Numbered from the stretch's first letter, positions 8,021-16,546 are shown. The stretch: DNA of 37,395 bases from an uncultured Clostridia bacterium (GCA_946542465.1 CAMNKQ010000004.1:1-37395), one strand, 5' to 3'. Notes: generated from the sequence alone by a model not told the origin. Made by a program: numbers and translations.

Positions 8021-9643
8021 TTACTTGTGCTTTCGGCCGAGAATGTAATGGAACCAGGCCAGGTATTCCGCCCCGAGGCGGCCCACCAGCTCCTCGGCCT
8101 CGCCGGGCTTCCGCTGGGCCAGATACAGGCACTGCTGGGCCAGCTGATAGCGCCGGGCGACCGAGAAGCGGGCGATCTCCTCATCGGTATAGCGGCCCAA
8201 GCCCTCCAGCTGCTCCTGGGCGCGGAAGAAGCGGAGGAAGGCCTCGGCCGTGTCCTTGCCCACGATGGGGCCCAGCAGGGAGAAATCGTTGCCGGAGGAG
8301 TCCAGCACGCGGGAGACCATCTCCCAGCGGCGGGGATCGGCGTGGCCCTCCGTGCCGGTGTAGGCCGTGCGGAGGTAGAGGTCGTTGTTGGCCAGAAATT
8401 CCAGCACATAGGGGTTGAGACCCTTGTTCACCGCCCAGGGCATCCAGTTTGCCACGGTGGTGCGGATGTAGATATGGGCAAAGCGGCCGAAGAGCGGCTC
8501 GGCCAGATCGTGGGCCGCGCTGGACTCGCTCCGGTCGTTGCCGGCGGCGACGATGCGGGCGTTGGGCGGCAGGGGCCAGCGGTTGTTCACCACCCGCTCC
8601 AGCACGATCTTGAAGATGACGGACTGGGTCTGCTTGGTGGCGTTGGTCAGCTCATCGAAAAAGAGGATGTGCAGCTCGCCGTCCTCACACAGGCGCTCCA
8701 GCTTCACCAGCCACACGGGCTTGACGTCGATGATCTCGTCCCGGCTCTCGTTGTAGATGGCGCGGCCGTTGATGGTCTCGGGCGTCTCGTTCACCAGCTC
8801 GATGTCCAGCACCTGGGGATCCAGCTCCTTGACGCGGTCGCTCTTGCCGTCGCCGGAGAGGCCGTGGAGAAAGACCGGGATGTCCGCCTTGACGTAGGCG
8901 GCGATCAGGCTCAGCTCATCGTGCTCCTCCACGCGGAAGGCCGCGTTCTCCGGCAGCGCCTCCGGCTCCGTCCAGCGCAGCTCCTCCAGGAAGCGCTCGT
9001 CCAGCCAGGCCGCGGCCTCCTCCCGGCTCAGGCCGCCCAGCAGGGCCGTGCCGCTGAGCAGCAGGCGGTTTACCGCATCGTAGTACCAGCGCACCGGGCG
9101 CAGCTCGAGAAACACGCTCTCCCCCTCGCTGAGCACCGTCCCGTCCGAGAGCTGGACATAGCCCGTGGCCCCGCCCTGGGGCGCCGTCAGGCGCAGGATC
9201 TGCCGGCCGCCCAGGCGGTAGACCGGGCAGTCCTCCCCGTTCAGGCGCAGCACCCGGCCCGTTGCGGCCAGGCTTCCCTCGGCGTACTGCTTCGCCGCCA
9301 TGTCCCGCAGCGCCGCGTCCAGGATCGCCGTGGGCCAGGTCCCGAACTCCGCCGTGGCCAGATCGCCGCTGCGGCGGATGTTTTTCAATTCCTTCTCCTC
9401 TCCCGGCTCCAGCAGGAGCGCCGGGCGCAGCGCCGCCTGGGCGCAGTCGTTGAGGCGTCCGAAGCGGTCGGCGCAGTCGCCGCCGCTCAAATACCAGTTC
9501 ACGCTGCCGCTGTCCACGGTAAAGCCGTCGTCCACCGTCGTCAGCAGCACCAGATCCGTGGCCGCCGCCATGGCGCCCACCGCCTGAAACAGGGGCAGGG
9601 GCCGGTCGAAGACCTGCTCACGTGATAAGAAAATCGATCTCAT
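8021..9643 (-). CDS. MoxR-like AAA+ ATPase with long N-terminal extension
   Basis: A 540-residue protein. The AAA+ core lies at about residues 240-480 with Walker A GLSGDGKS (261-268), Walker B ILFFDE (326-331), sensor-1 AAGND (366-370) and an arginine-finger-like PLFGRF. MoxR-type ATPases usually work with a von Willebrand factor A protein as chaperones or metal-insertion machines, and here the VWA gene lies directly upstream and overlaps by 26 bases, so the two are translationally coupled. The N-terminal 235 residues are not recognised and are longer than in typical MoxR proteins of about 330 residues. GAGGAG precedes the chosen ATG. The client protein is unknown. Confidence 0.85.
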   Translation of the reverse strand: MRSIFLSREQVFDRPLPLFQAVGAMAAATDLVLLTTVDDGFTVDSGSVNWYLSGGDCADRFGRLNDCAQAALRPALLLEPGEEKELKNIRRSGDLATAEFGTWPTAILDAALRDMAAKQYAEGSLAATGRVLRLNGEDCPVYRLGGRQILRLTAPQGGATGYVQLSDGTVLSEGESVFLELRPVRWYYDAVNRLLLSGTALLGGLSREEAAAWLDERFLEELRWTEPEALPENAAFRVEEHDELSLIAAYVKADIPVFLHGLSGDGKSDRVKELDPQVLDIELVNETPETINGRAIYNESRDEIIDVKPVWLVKLERLCEDGELHILFFDELTNATKQTQSVIFKIVLERVVNNRWPLPPNARIVAAGNDRSESSAAHDLAEPLFGRFAHIYIRTTVANWMPWAVNKGLNPYVLEFLANNDLYLRTAYTGTEGHADPRRWEMVSRVLDSSGNDFSLLGPIVGKDTAEAFLRFFRAQEQLEGLGRYTDEEIARFSVARRYQLAQQCLYLAQRKPGEAEELVGRLGAEYLAWFHYILGRKHK

Positions 9644-10664
9644 TCTTCTCTTTCTCCTCGGGTTGTTTCACATAGATCACGCGCCCGCCCTTGGGATGGA
9701 CGGGCATATCGCTGTAGATGAGCCAGATGGCGTCGCAGCGCTGCTCGGGCATCTCGGCATAGCCGTCGGTGAAGATGATGCGGGTCTCGGCGTCGCCGGT
9801 GAAGGCGTTCACCGCCGCCTCAAAGCTGGTGCCGCCGCTGCCGCGCAGCTCCAGATGCTCGATGTCCTGCTCGCTGCGGATCTCCTGAAAGCCGTAAAAC
9901 TCGGTGTCGAAGCAGCCGACGCGCACCACGGCGTCGTTTTGCAGCAGGCCCTTTACGCCGCGCACAAAGGAGCGCAGGAGATTGGCGTCCACGGAGGCGC
10001 TGGTGTCCAGCAGGATCTCCGCGTGGGGCACCGGATAGGAGCGGAACTTCTCCCGCAGCATCCCGTCCCGGATCGTATCCCCCGGGAACCAGTCGTAGTC
10101 CAGCTGGAGGCTGGGCTCCAGCAGCTCGGCCAGGCCGGCCACGGCCTCCGCCAGGCCCGGGTCCTCGATCTCCCGCTCCCTGGCCCCCTGCTCCACGTCG
10201 GCGATCTTGCCCTGTCGGGAGACCTTGGGGCGGCGCACTGTCCGGACCGACTCCTCTTCCTCCTCGGGCTTTTTCTCCTCGTTTCCCAGCAGCAGGCTGT
10301 AGAGCTCCTCCGCGCTGCGGCCGATGGCCTCGGGCGGCAGCGTCAGGCCCGCGGGCAGGGAGAAGCCGTCCTCCAGCAGCATGGCGTTGACCACCGCGTC
10401 CGCGGCCCGCTTCCAGGTCTCCGGCTCCTTGCCCTCGCCGCGGGCGGCGTGGGCCAGCTGGATGTGCAGCAGCTGCTGGGCCAGATAGAAGCGCTGGCTC
10501 TCCTCCGGCAGCTCCCGCAGGAGGCGGCCGTTATAGCAGATTCGTTGTCCGTCGTTGTCGACGGGTTTGGCGTCCGGGCTCTCGCGCAGCTCCAGCACGC
10601 GGATGATCTCCCGCCACTGGGGATAGCGCTCCGCCAGTTCCAGACGCAGGGCATTGATATCCAT
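9618..10664 (-). CDS. VWA-like domain protein (DUF2201 type) with degenerate metallopeptidase motif
   Basis: A 348-residue protein with the layout of DUF2201 proteins: an N-terminal peptidase-like helical part, an acidic linker (about 127-170) and a C-terminal VWA-like domain. MIDAS-type residues are visible: DTSAS (220-224), GGTS (277-280) and FTDGYAE (298-304). In the family the N-terminal part normally carries HExxH. Here the equivalent positions 63-67 read QQLLH, followed by His72, so the first metal ligand and catalytic Glu are gone and proteolysis is unlikely. GGAG precedes the ATG at 10664. It overlaps the AAA+ ATPase gene, and the pair probably forms one ATPase-adaptor complex in the cytoplasm. 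Confidence 0.85.
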   Translation of the reverse strand: MDINALRLELAERYPQWREIIRVLELRESPDAKPVDNDGQRICYNGRLLRELPEESQRFYLAQQLLHIQLAHAARGEGKEPETWKRAADAVVNAMLLEDGFSLPAGLTLPPEAIGRSAEELYSLLLGNEEKKPEEEEESVRTVRRPKVSRQGKIADVEQGAREREIEDPGLAEAVAGLAELLEPSLQLDYDWFPGDTIRDGMLREKFRSYPVPHAEILLDTSASVDANLLRSFVRGVKGLLQNDAVVRVGCFDTEFYGFQEIRSEQDIEHLELRGSGGTSFEAAVNAFTGDAETRIIFTDGYAEMPEQRCDAIWLIYSDMPVHPKGGRVIYVKQPEEKEKNEIDFLIT

Positions 10665-10676
10665 GGTATCTCCGAT

Positions 10677-10705
10677 AAAACGGCAGGCGGCGCAGCCGCC
10701 GCCTG
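10677..10705 (-). terminator. Weak terminator after the small membrane protein gene
   Basis: Read on the minus strand, a 9-bp GC-rich stem (10697-10705 with 10684-10692, 4-nt loop) is followed after three bases by TTTT. It lies between the 93-residue gene and the VWA gene, so it may attenuate read-through. Confidence 0.5.
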
Positions 10706-10717
10706 TCCGCCCAGGTA

Positions 10718-10999
10718 TTATTTTTCCGGTTTCGTGACCCAGTAGGCCAGGACCACCGTGAGCAGGGAGAGGGACACCGCCGTGGCGATGATCGTCGCCT
10801 CAAAGCTGAAGGGCAGGACCTTCCGCAGCAGGAACACCGTGCCCAGGGCGATCAGATCCACCGCCGTGCGGGCCGTGTTGGCGCCGAGCATGGCGGCGTT
10901 GGTACTCTTTTTCAGCGCGGCCTGGTTGATCTTCAAATTGACAAAGGCGGCCAGTGCGCCCCAGAGCAGCCCGGCCAGCGCCCCAAAAACATAGTTCAT
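10718..10999 (-). CDS. Small membrane protein of unknown function
   Basis: A 93-residue protein with about three hydrophobic segments (near 3-20, 44-62 and 68-87) and a Lys/Arg-containing loop between the first two. The size and layout are reminiscent of AtpI/ATP-synthase-I-like proteins, but no ATP synthase gene is present and the resemblance is weak. The start has AGGAG about 9 bases upstream. It is the first gene of the minus-strand run leading to the VWA/AAA+ pair. The palindromic element at 11030-11346 begins just upstream, so its promoter may have been displaced or supplied by that element. Confidence 0.65.
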   Translation of the reverse strand: MNYVFGALAGLLWGALAAFVNLKINQAALKKSTNAAMLGANTARTAVDLIALGTVFLLRKVLPFSFEATIIATAVSLSLLTVVLAYWVTKPEK

Positions 11000-11029
11000 G
11001 TCATCTGTCTCCTTTTGGGATGGAACTGT

Positions 11030-11346
11030 TAGTCAATTGCGAAACTCGTTTCGCAATTGAGGACTCATGCTTTCGTCGTCACAAGCTCCCTATCGCTCGC
11101 TTCCGTGAGTAACACGAAAGCTCGTTCAGTCCGCTGCTCCTCCTCTCAAAATCAAAGCATCTGCTTTGATTTTGCAAAGGAAGAAGGAGGGAACAGAGCG
11201 TAGTTTTCGCCATGCCTGGCGGAAACGGAGCGGCGTGAGCTTCTTCTGACGTCGGCATGAGGGCTCGCTTGGCTCACCTCAAAAACGGATTTCAATACCC
11301 TGCGGGGCAAGAATCCAAGCTTGTTTGCGACTTTCGCAACCGGCTA
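11030..11346. mobile_element. MITE-like palindromic element, family A (copy 1)
   Basis: A 317-bp non-coding element. Its ends are imperfect inverted repeats, TAGTCAATTGCGAAA (11030-11044) and TTTCGCAACCGGCTA (11332-11346). It is flanked by direct repeats TGGAACTG at 11021-11028 and 11350-11357, which look like a target-site duplication. The core holds a hairpin around TCAAAATCAAAGC and a GGAAGAAGGAGGGA segment. A second copy lies at 17221-17607 with ends in opposite orientation. No transposase is encoded. It fills most of the 519-base gap 11000-11518. Confidence 0.7.
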
Positions 11347-11457
11347 GGTTGGAACTGCTGTCAGTCTATCACAAAGATGCCGAACCGTAAACGCTGTTTT
11401 TTAAATTTTTGCCGTCTTTCCGCCCGGCCCTGCGCAGCGGAGAAGTCTCTCCCGGGC

Positions 11458-11486
11458 TTGAAGCGGCCGGGGCGCTGTGGTATAAC
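11458..11486 (+). promoter_or_regulatory. Sigma-A type promoter of the methyltransferase gene
   Basis: TTGAAG (11458-11463), a 17-bp spacer and TATAAC (11481-11486) lie 33 bases before the start codon. Confidence 0.7.
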
Positions 11487-11518
11487 AGGATCAAAGACCG
11501 CAGACGGGAGGCACCGCG

Positions 11519-12274
11519 ATGAACATCACCCAGACCTTTTACGACAACATGGCCAGCCGGTACGACAAGCTCTTTTTCGACTGGCAGGCGACGACGCGGG
11601 AGCAGGCCCTGATCCTGGAGCGGATCTTCCGCGACCAGGGCTTTGACCGGACGGCCCGCGTGCTGGACTGCGCCTGCGGGATCGGGACCCAGGCGATCGG
11701 CCTGGCCGCGCTGGGATACCCGGTGACAGCTTCGGACATCAGCGAGGGAGAACTGGCCGAGGCGCGGGAACGGGCGGCAAAAAACGGCGTGGCGATCCGC
11801 TTTGCCCGCGCGGACTTCTGCGCCCTGTCGGAGAGCTTTGCCGAGACCTTTGATATCCTGATCGCCATGGACAACGCCCTGCCCCATATGCTGACTGCCG
11901 AGGCGCTGGCGCGGGCGGTCGGCAGCATTGCCGCCCAGCTCCGGCCGGGCGGGATCTTCGTCGCCAGCATCCGGGATTACGACAGCCTTCTGCCAAGCAA
12001 GCCGCCCTATTCCCCGCCCTATATTCACAAGACGGATAAGGGCCAGCGGGTCTCTTTCCAGACTTGGGAGTGGGCCGAGGAGAACTACCGGCTGACGCAG
12101 TACATCATCGAGGACGAGGAGGCGCTGCAGATCAGCAAGTTCGCCTGCGAATACCGGGCGACCCGTCGGGAGGAGTTGACAAAGCTGCTTCTGAACGCCG
12201 GGTGCCGGGAGGCAGTCTGGAAGTTTCCCGAGGAGACGGGCTTTTACCAGCCCATTGTCGTCGCAAGGAAATAA
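11519..12274 (+). CDS. Class I SAM-dependent methyltransferase
   Basis: A 251-residue protein with a Rossmann-type SAM-binding fold. Motif I is VLDCACGIGTQ (residues 48-58), the following acidic position is Asp73 in ASDIS, and AMDNALPHM fits motif IV. The LDCACGIGTQAIGLA form and the N-terminal FYDNMASRYDKLFFDW resemble small-molecule N-methyltransferases such as glycine/sarcosine methyltransferases, but the substrate cannot be assigned. GGGAGG lies 7 bases before the ATG. It has its own promoter and terminator and appears monocistronic, convergent with the MATE-fusion gene. Confidence 0.88.
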   Translation: MNITQTFYDNMASRYDKLFFDWQATTREQALILERIFRDQGFDRTARVLDCACGIGTQAIGLAALGYPVTASDISEGELAEARERAAKNGVAIRFARADFCALSESFAETFDILIAMDNALPHMLTAEALARAVGSIAAQLRPGGIFVASIRDYDSLLPSKPPYSPPYIHKTDKGQRVSFQTWEWAEENYRLTQYIIEDEEALQISKFACEYRATRREELTKLLLNAGCREAVWKFPEETGFYQPIVVARK

Positions 12275-12315
12275 GCACGGTGCCCGCGCTTCCGGTCAGT
12301 GCAAAACACGTATAA

Positions 12316-12368
12316 GGAGCGGCAGCCGATTTTCTCTCGAAAGTCGGCTGCCGCTCCGCTGTTTTTTT
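12316..12368 (+). terminator. Intrinsic terminator of the methyltransferase gene
   Basis: A 14-bp GC-rich stem (12316-12329 with 12344-12357) is followed by seven T at 12362-12368. It sits between convergent genes; its minus-strand tail is T-poor, so it acts mainly on the plus strand. Confidence 0.85.
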
Positions 12369-12372
12369 GAAA

Positions 12373-14154
12373 TTAAAACCGGATCGTGAGCACGTTCATG
12401 CCCAGGATGTTCTGGTATTCCAGCTCCCGCGCCGTCTTGAACACGATGCGCAGGCCGATGTTTTTGGTCGGGTCCTCCCCTTCCGCCAAGCGCTGGCGCT
12501 CACCGGGGTCAAAGGGCTCGCAGTCATCCTTCAGACGCAGGATCACGTCCTCATTTTTATGGACGACACGCACGTCCACGCTGTGGCTCTTTTTGTCTTT
12601 CTCAAAGCCGTGCTCCACGATATTGCCCGCCATCTCCTCCATGGCCAGGCCGGCCAGATAGGCGCGGCGCTCGTCGACCCCCTTCTCCCGGCAGAAGTCC
12701 TGCACCCGGCGGGAAATGGTGATGACTTCGCCCATGTTCCGCACGGAGAGATCCATGCGCTCCGTGTCCGGGGCGCCGAAGTCCGCCGGGATGGCCATGA
12801 GCTCATCCATATTGCGGGGGAAGCCTTTTTTCTTGATCCAGGCATAGGCGACGATCACAAGCAGCGAAACGACGCCGTTGAGGACATTGGCGATATAGAC
12901 GCTGTTGAGCCCCAGGGGCCGGATCAGCAGGGCCGAAAAGGCCGCCACGCTGACCACGCCGTCCAGCAGGGAGAGGAGATGGACCAGGCCCTGTTTCCCC
13001 GAGCTCTGCCCGTAGCAGACAAAATGCATGCAGATGACGCTCAGCGGCATGCACAGCGGCAGGATCCGCAGGCCCCAGGCCGTCATCTTATAGACCGGCT
13101 CGGCAGGATTGCGGAAGAAGATCCGGGTCATCGGGACGGCACAGGCGATCAGCAGCAGCGAAATCAGCGACATTAAGGGCACAAAGCGCCGGAACATCAC
13201 GCGCATCACATCGGTGAGCGTGCGCCGGTCCTCTTCCCCGATGCTGACGCTGATCATCATGCGGGAGACCGCCAGCATGCCCGCCGGGATCGCCCAGAAG
13301 GCGGCCAGGAGATTGTTCGCCGCCGCGAAGGCCGAGATTCCCATCGATCCCACAAAGGCCTCGATCAGCCAGTTGACGATCAGGCCGCGGGCGGTCTGAT
13401 AGCCGTTGTTGAGAGCGCCCGGCACACCGACCCGCAGAATTTCCCCGGTCTCCTTCCACTCCAGGCCCGTCGTCCTCACCTTCAGATGGGACTTGCCCGA
13501 GAGGAAATACTGCGCCTGCACGATGAAGAAGATCCACAGTCCCAGAGAGGAGGCCAGCGCCAGGCCGAGGGCGCCCATCCGCAGCACCTTGACAAACAGG
13601 ACATTCAGCACCAGATTGACCCCGATGTAAATCAGGCTCGCCACCGTTGTGAGCGTCCCTTTATTCTCCATGGAGAGGAAGGCCGAGAGCTGATTGCCCA
13701 GCATCAGCGGGAGAACGCCGATCGCCTGCCCCAGCAGATAGCGGTTAAAGTGCGGGCGGACCAGCCGGTCATGGGTGAAAAAGCCGGTCAGGTCGAAGCT
13801 CCCCAGGATCAGGAACAGCGCGACAAACACGAGGGAGAGCTGCGTGGACACCGCGATATCCACGGAAAACACGTTCTGGAGCTTGTCCTGCTCGTTCCGG
13901 CCCATGTACTTGCCGCACAAGATGACAGAGCCGCCCATCAGCATCGTGCAGATCGCCATAATCAGCTGATTGACCGGGCCGTACAGACCGACCGCGCTCA
14001 TGGCGTCGATCCCCACATAGTTGCTGGCAAAGTAGCTGGCCAGGATGCCGTTGATCGCGCCGACCGTCGCCAGAAGGATCTGGATCGGCAGCAGGCGGAA
14101 CATCACCTTTGCCAGCATCTTCATCGTCGCAGTTTGCTTGTTTGATTCTTCCAT
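12373..14154 (-). CDS. MATE-family transporter fused to an RsbW-like serine kinase/ATPase domain
   Basis: A 593-residue fusion. Residues about 15-445 are a MATE-type transporter with some twelve membrane helices, including LATVGAINGILASYF and GVPGALNNGYQTARGL. Residues about 470-593 are a GHKL (HATPase_c_2) domain like RsbW/SpoIIAB anti-sigma kinases: N-box LAMEEMAGNIVEH, G1-like DDCEPFDP and G2-like NIGLRIV. Upstream in the same operon lie a STAS protein and a SpoIIE-like phosphatase, the two other parts of a partner-switching circuit. No sigma factor is present, so the kinase domain probably senses or gates the transporter itself (inference). The ATG at 14154 has GAGAGGG 9 bases upstream. 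A TTG start at 14181 is possible but lacks a clear site. The transported substrate is unknown. Confidence 0.88.
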   Translation of the reverse strand: MEESNKQTATMKMLAKVMFRLLPIQILLATVGAINGILASYFASNYVGIDAMSAVGLYGPVNQLIMAICTMLMGGSVILCGKYMGRNEQDKLQNVFSVDIAVSTQLSLVFVALFLILGSFDLTGFFTHDRLVRPHFNRYLLGQAIGVLPLMLGNQLSAFLSMENKGTLTTVASLIYIGVNLVLNVLFVKVLRMGALGLALASSLGLWIFFIVQAQYFLSGKSHLKVRTTGLEWKETGEILRVGVPGALNNGYQTARGLIVNWLIEAFVGSMGISAFAAANNLLAAFWAIPAGMLAVSRMMISVSIGEEDRRTLTDVMRVMFRRFVPLMSLISLLLIACAVPMTRIFFRNPAEPVYKMTAWGLRILPLCMPLSVICMHFVCYGQSSGKQGLVHLLSLLDGVVSVAAFSALLIRPLGLNSVYIANVLNGVVSLLVIVAYAWIKKKGFPRNMDELMAIPADFGAPDTERMDLSVRNMGEVITISRRVQDFCREKGVDERRAYLAGLAMEEMAGNIVEHGFEKDKKSHSVDVRVVHKNEDVILRLKDDCEPFDPGERQRLAEGEDPTKNIGLRIVFKTARELEYQNILGMNVLTIRF

Positions 14155-14189
14155 CTTCCTTAGCCCTCTCTGTAAGTCCAAGGCTTCTC

Positions 14190-14486
14190 TTATTCGTTCG
14201 CCAGCAGCGTGTTGAGCCCGGTGATCTCGAAAATCTCACGGATCATATCATTGGCCTTTACCACCCGCATCGTGCCCCGATGCCCGAGAGTCTGAACCGT
14301 CCAGATCAGGACGCGCACTCCGGCGGAGGACATATACTCCAGCTTCTCAAAATCCAGGACAAGCTCCTTCACGCCAAAGAGGCTGTCCCCCAGTTCCTTT
14401 TGGAATTCGGGCGCGCTCTCCGAGTCCAGGCGACCCTCCAGGGCGATGTCCAGGCGGCTGTCGGTCATGGTTTTCACGGTTTTCAT
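14190..14486 (-). CDS. STAS-domain anti-sigma-factor-antagonist-like protein
   Basis: A 98-residue single STAS domain of RsbV/SpoIIAA length. The conserved phospho-acceptor region YMSSAGVRVL is present, with Ser in the SSAG motif the expected phosphorylation site. In known partner switches the kinase phosphorylates this serine and a PP2C phosphatase removes it; only the dephosphorylated form binds the kinase. Here the likely kinase is the C-terminal domain of the downstream MATE fusion, and the likely phosphatase is the upstream SpoIIE-like protein. AAGGAGA precedes the ATG. A minus-strand -10 at 14555-14560 may give a separate start for STAS and the fusion. Confidence 0.9.
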   Translation of the reverse strand: MKTVKTMTDSRLDIALEGRLDSESAPEFQKELGDSLFGVKELVLDFEKLEYMSSAGVRVLIWTVQTLGHRGTMRVVKANDMIREIFEITGLNTLLANE

Positions 14487-14554
14487 CTGTCCGTCTCCTT
14501 CTCTCCTCGGTTTCCCGGACTTCTGCGGAAGCCCGGCTCCTGCGATTTCTTTTG

Positions 14555-14560
14555 ATTATA
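14555..14560 (-). promoter_or_regulatory. Putative internal promoter (-10) for STAS and MATE fusion
   Basis: TATAAT is read on the minus strand, 69 bases upstream of the STAS start. No good -35 is visible at the expected distance. Confidence 0.4.
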
Positions 14561-14632
14561 CTCTCTTGTCTCTGCCATTTCCATTCTTTTTGACGGCATT
14601 CGCCCGAAAAGCCCTTGTCGGGTAGATGCCCT

Positions 14633-16381
14633 TTACGCCGGTCTCGAAGCTCCGCCGCCCCGGTATTCCAGGCAGAGCATGGTCAGGTCGTCAAACTGCT
14701 TGGCCTGCGCGGTAAAGGCGTCCACATCCGCCTTGACCCCCTGCAGCAGCGACTTCGGGTCGCCGTCCGCGGTTCGGTTCAGCGCCGCCTCCAGCCGGTC
14801 CATGCCGTAGAACTCCCCTGCGGCGTTGTTCGCCTCCGGCACGCCGTCGGTATAGACAAAGACCGCGTCCCCCGGTTCCATCCGGATCTCATAGTCCCGG
14901 TATTGGGACAGGTCCAGCGCGCCGACAACAAGCCCGTGCTTATCCTTAAAGATGCGGAACACGCCGTCCCGGCCCCGGATGACCGGGTACTCGTGCCCGG
15001 CATTGGCGCACTGCAGCACGCCGCTCTCCAGATCCAGAATGCCGAGCCACACCGTGACGAACATCTTGGAGTCGTTATTCTGACAGAGCTGGGCGTTCAC
15101 CGCGCTCAGGATCTCGCTTGGGCTGCCGCCCAGCCGGGCGCGATAGTTTAAGAGGATCTTGGCCGACATCATAAAGAGCGCCGCCGGCACGCCCTTGTCC
15201 GAGACATCGGCGATCAGCACGGCCAGATGCCCCTCGTCGATCAGGAAGAAATCGTAGAAATCGCCGCCGACCTCCTTGGCCGGCGTCATGCTGGCATAGA
15301 GGCAAAACTCCTCCCGGTCCGGGAACTGGCTGGGCAGCGCGGACTCCTGGATCTGGGCGGCGGTGCGCAGCTCGGTGCTCACCCGTTCTCTCTCCGCCGT
15401 GACGCGCTCCAGGTTGTCGGTGTAGTCTACGATGCGCGTCTCCATGGATTGGATATCCCGGTAGAGATCGCCGATCTCGTCATTTGAGCTGGGCGGAAGC
15501 CGCAGGATGTCATCCCGGGTGAAGGCCCTGCCCGCCTCGCCAAAGCGGGTGGCGGCCTCGGCCAGCTTCCGCAGAGGCCGCACGGCGGTGCGATTGAGCA
15601 GGAGGGTGGCCGAAAGGATCGAGATAATCAGCAAAACGGCCACAAAGATGAGGCACTGCCGCAGGAACAAATAGCGCTCGTTGACCACGTCGGTCATGTC
15701 AATGTCCACACCGGCGACAGCGACGGCCTCCCCCGTGTCGTGGTCCACGACCGGTACCACCGCGGTAAACAGCCAGCCGAAAGAGGAGCGATAGGACAGC
15801 GGCGGGATCTCCACATTTCCGGAATACCGGGCAAATTCCGGGATTGGCTCTTCAACCGTGCCGATGTACAGGCAGTTCTCATCCGGATCCACGAGATTGT
15901 AGGTCGTGCCGCCCTCACAGTACTGGTAATAGACGCTGTCCATGGCAAACAAGTCCTTGATGACCTGGATCGCGTTCAGCAGGTATTCATAGTCGTCCAG
16001 CAGGGTGTATTCCGTCTCGGCCGCCATCGCCTCTCCCTCTGTTTTCGTTATTTCCGCCGCCTGCAGGTCGTCGATACACGGTCGCGTCCGGAGCCAGTCC
16101 TTGATGATCTCCTCGTCGTTGGCCGCTTCCGCCCGAGCGTGTACTTCTCTGAATTCCTCCGTGTTGATTTGATTCCAGAAGTTCTTCAGCACAGGCGGTT
16201 CCGAGTTGCGCGAGGCGGCAACGGCCGCATAGTAAAGCTGCTGGCTGTAGCGCTCGTCCGCCCGCTGGCAGAAGAAGTAATAGCTGATCAGCATTAGGCC
16301 CAAGGCGACGGCCAGAATACTGCCGATCACCAGAGCCGTCAGTTTCACTCGTATGCTCCGTCTACGCGGTGAACGCTCCAT
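14633..16381 (-). CDS. Membrane-bound SpoIIE/RsbU-type PP2C serine phosphatase with extracellular sensor
   Basis: A 582-residue receptor phosphatase. Order: basic N-terminus, membrane helix (about 13-36), extracellular sensor region of about 205 residues (37-242, Cache-like by layout, containing VAVAGVDIDMTDVV), second helix (243-262), HAMP linker (263-320), short coiled coil, then the PP2C domain (about 345-575). Metal-binding and catalytic motifs are intact: EVGGDFYDF (370-378), IADVSDKG, NAGHEYP, YTDGVPEA and FDDLT. It should dephosphorylate the STAS protein encoded next, in response to an outside signal. It starts the three-gene operon. AAAGGAG lies about 9 bases before the ATG. A 146-base gap with an imperfect hairpin (14595-14630) separates it from the STAS gene. 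Confidence 0.93.
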   Translation of the reverse strand: MERSPRRRSIRVKLTALVIGSILAVALGLMLISYYFFCQRADERYSQQLYYAAVAASRNSEPPVLKNFWNQINTEEFREVHARAEAANDEEIIKDWLRTRPCIDDLQAAEITKTEGEAMAAETEYTLLDDYEYLLNAIQVIKDLFAMDSVYYQYCEGGTTYNLVDPDENCLYIGTVEEPIPEFARYSGNVEIPPLSYRSSFGWLFTAVVPVVDHDTGEAVAVAGVDIDMTDVVNERYLFLRQCLIFVAVLLIISILSATLLLNRTAVRPLRKLAEAATRFGEAGRAFTRDDILRLPPSSNDEIGDLYRDIQSMETRIVDYTDNLERVTAERERVSTELRTAAQIQESALPSQFPDREEFCLYASMTPAKEVGGDFYDFFLIDEGHLAVLIADVSDKGVPAALFMMSAKILLNYRARLGGSPSEILSAVNAQLCQNNDSKMFVTVWLGILDLESGVLQCANAGHEYPVIRGRDGVFRIFKDKHGLVVGALDLSQYRDYEIRMEPGDAVFVYTDGVPEANNAAGEFYGMDRLEAALNRTADGDPKSLLQGVKADVDAFTAQAKQFDDLTMLCLEYRGGGASRPA

Positions 16382-16537
16382 CGCTTTCCGCTCCTTTATC
16401 GTTCAAGGGGCCCTCTGGTCTATCCCTCCGGGCGCGGCCCGCTTGTGGTGCTCTGCTTGTATCCCTTGTCAGGCTTCTCACATGTCGCAGCGGCGAAAGT
16501 AAGACTTGACAACGTACTGGAACCATGTAACATTGTT

Positions 16538-16546
16538 ATTATATCA
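16538..16546 (-). promoter_or_regulatory. Extended -10 promoter of the phosphatase operon
   Basis: TGATATAAT is read on the minus strand, an extended -10 box. It lies about 155 bases upstream of the phosphatase start. No strong -35 is seen. Confidence 0.45.

Noticed and set aside
14155-14181. TTG start nine codons upstream for the MATE fusion
   Set aside because: No ribosome-binding site at proper distance; the ATG at 14154 has GAGAGGG.
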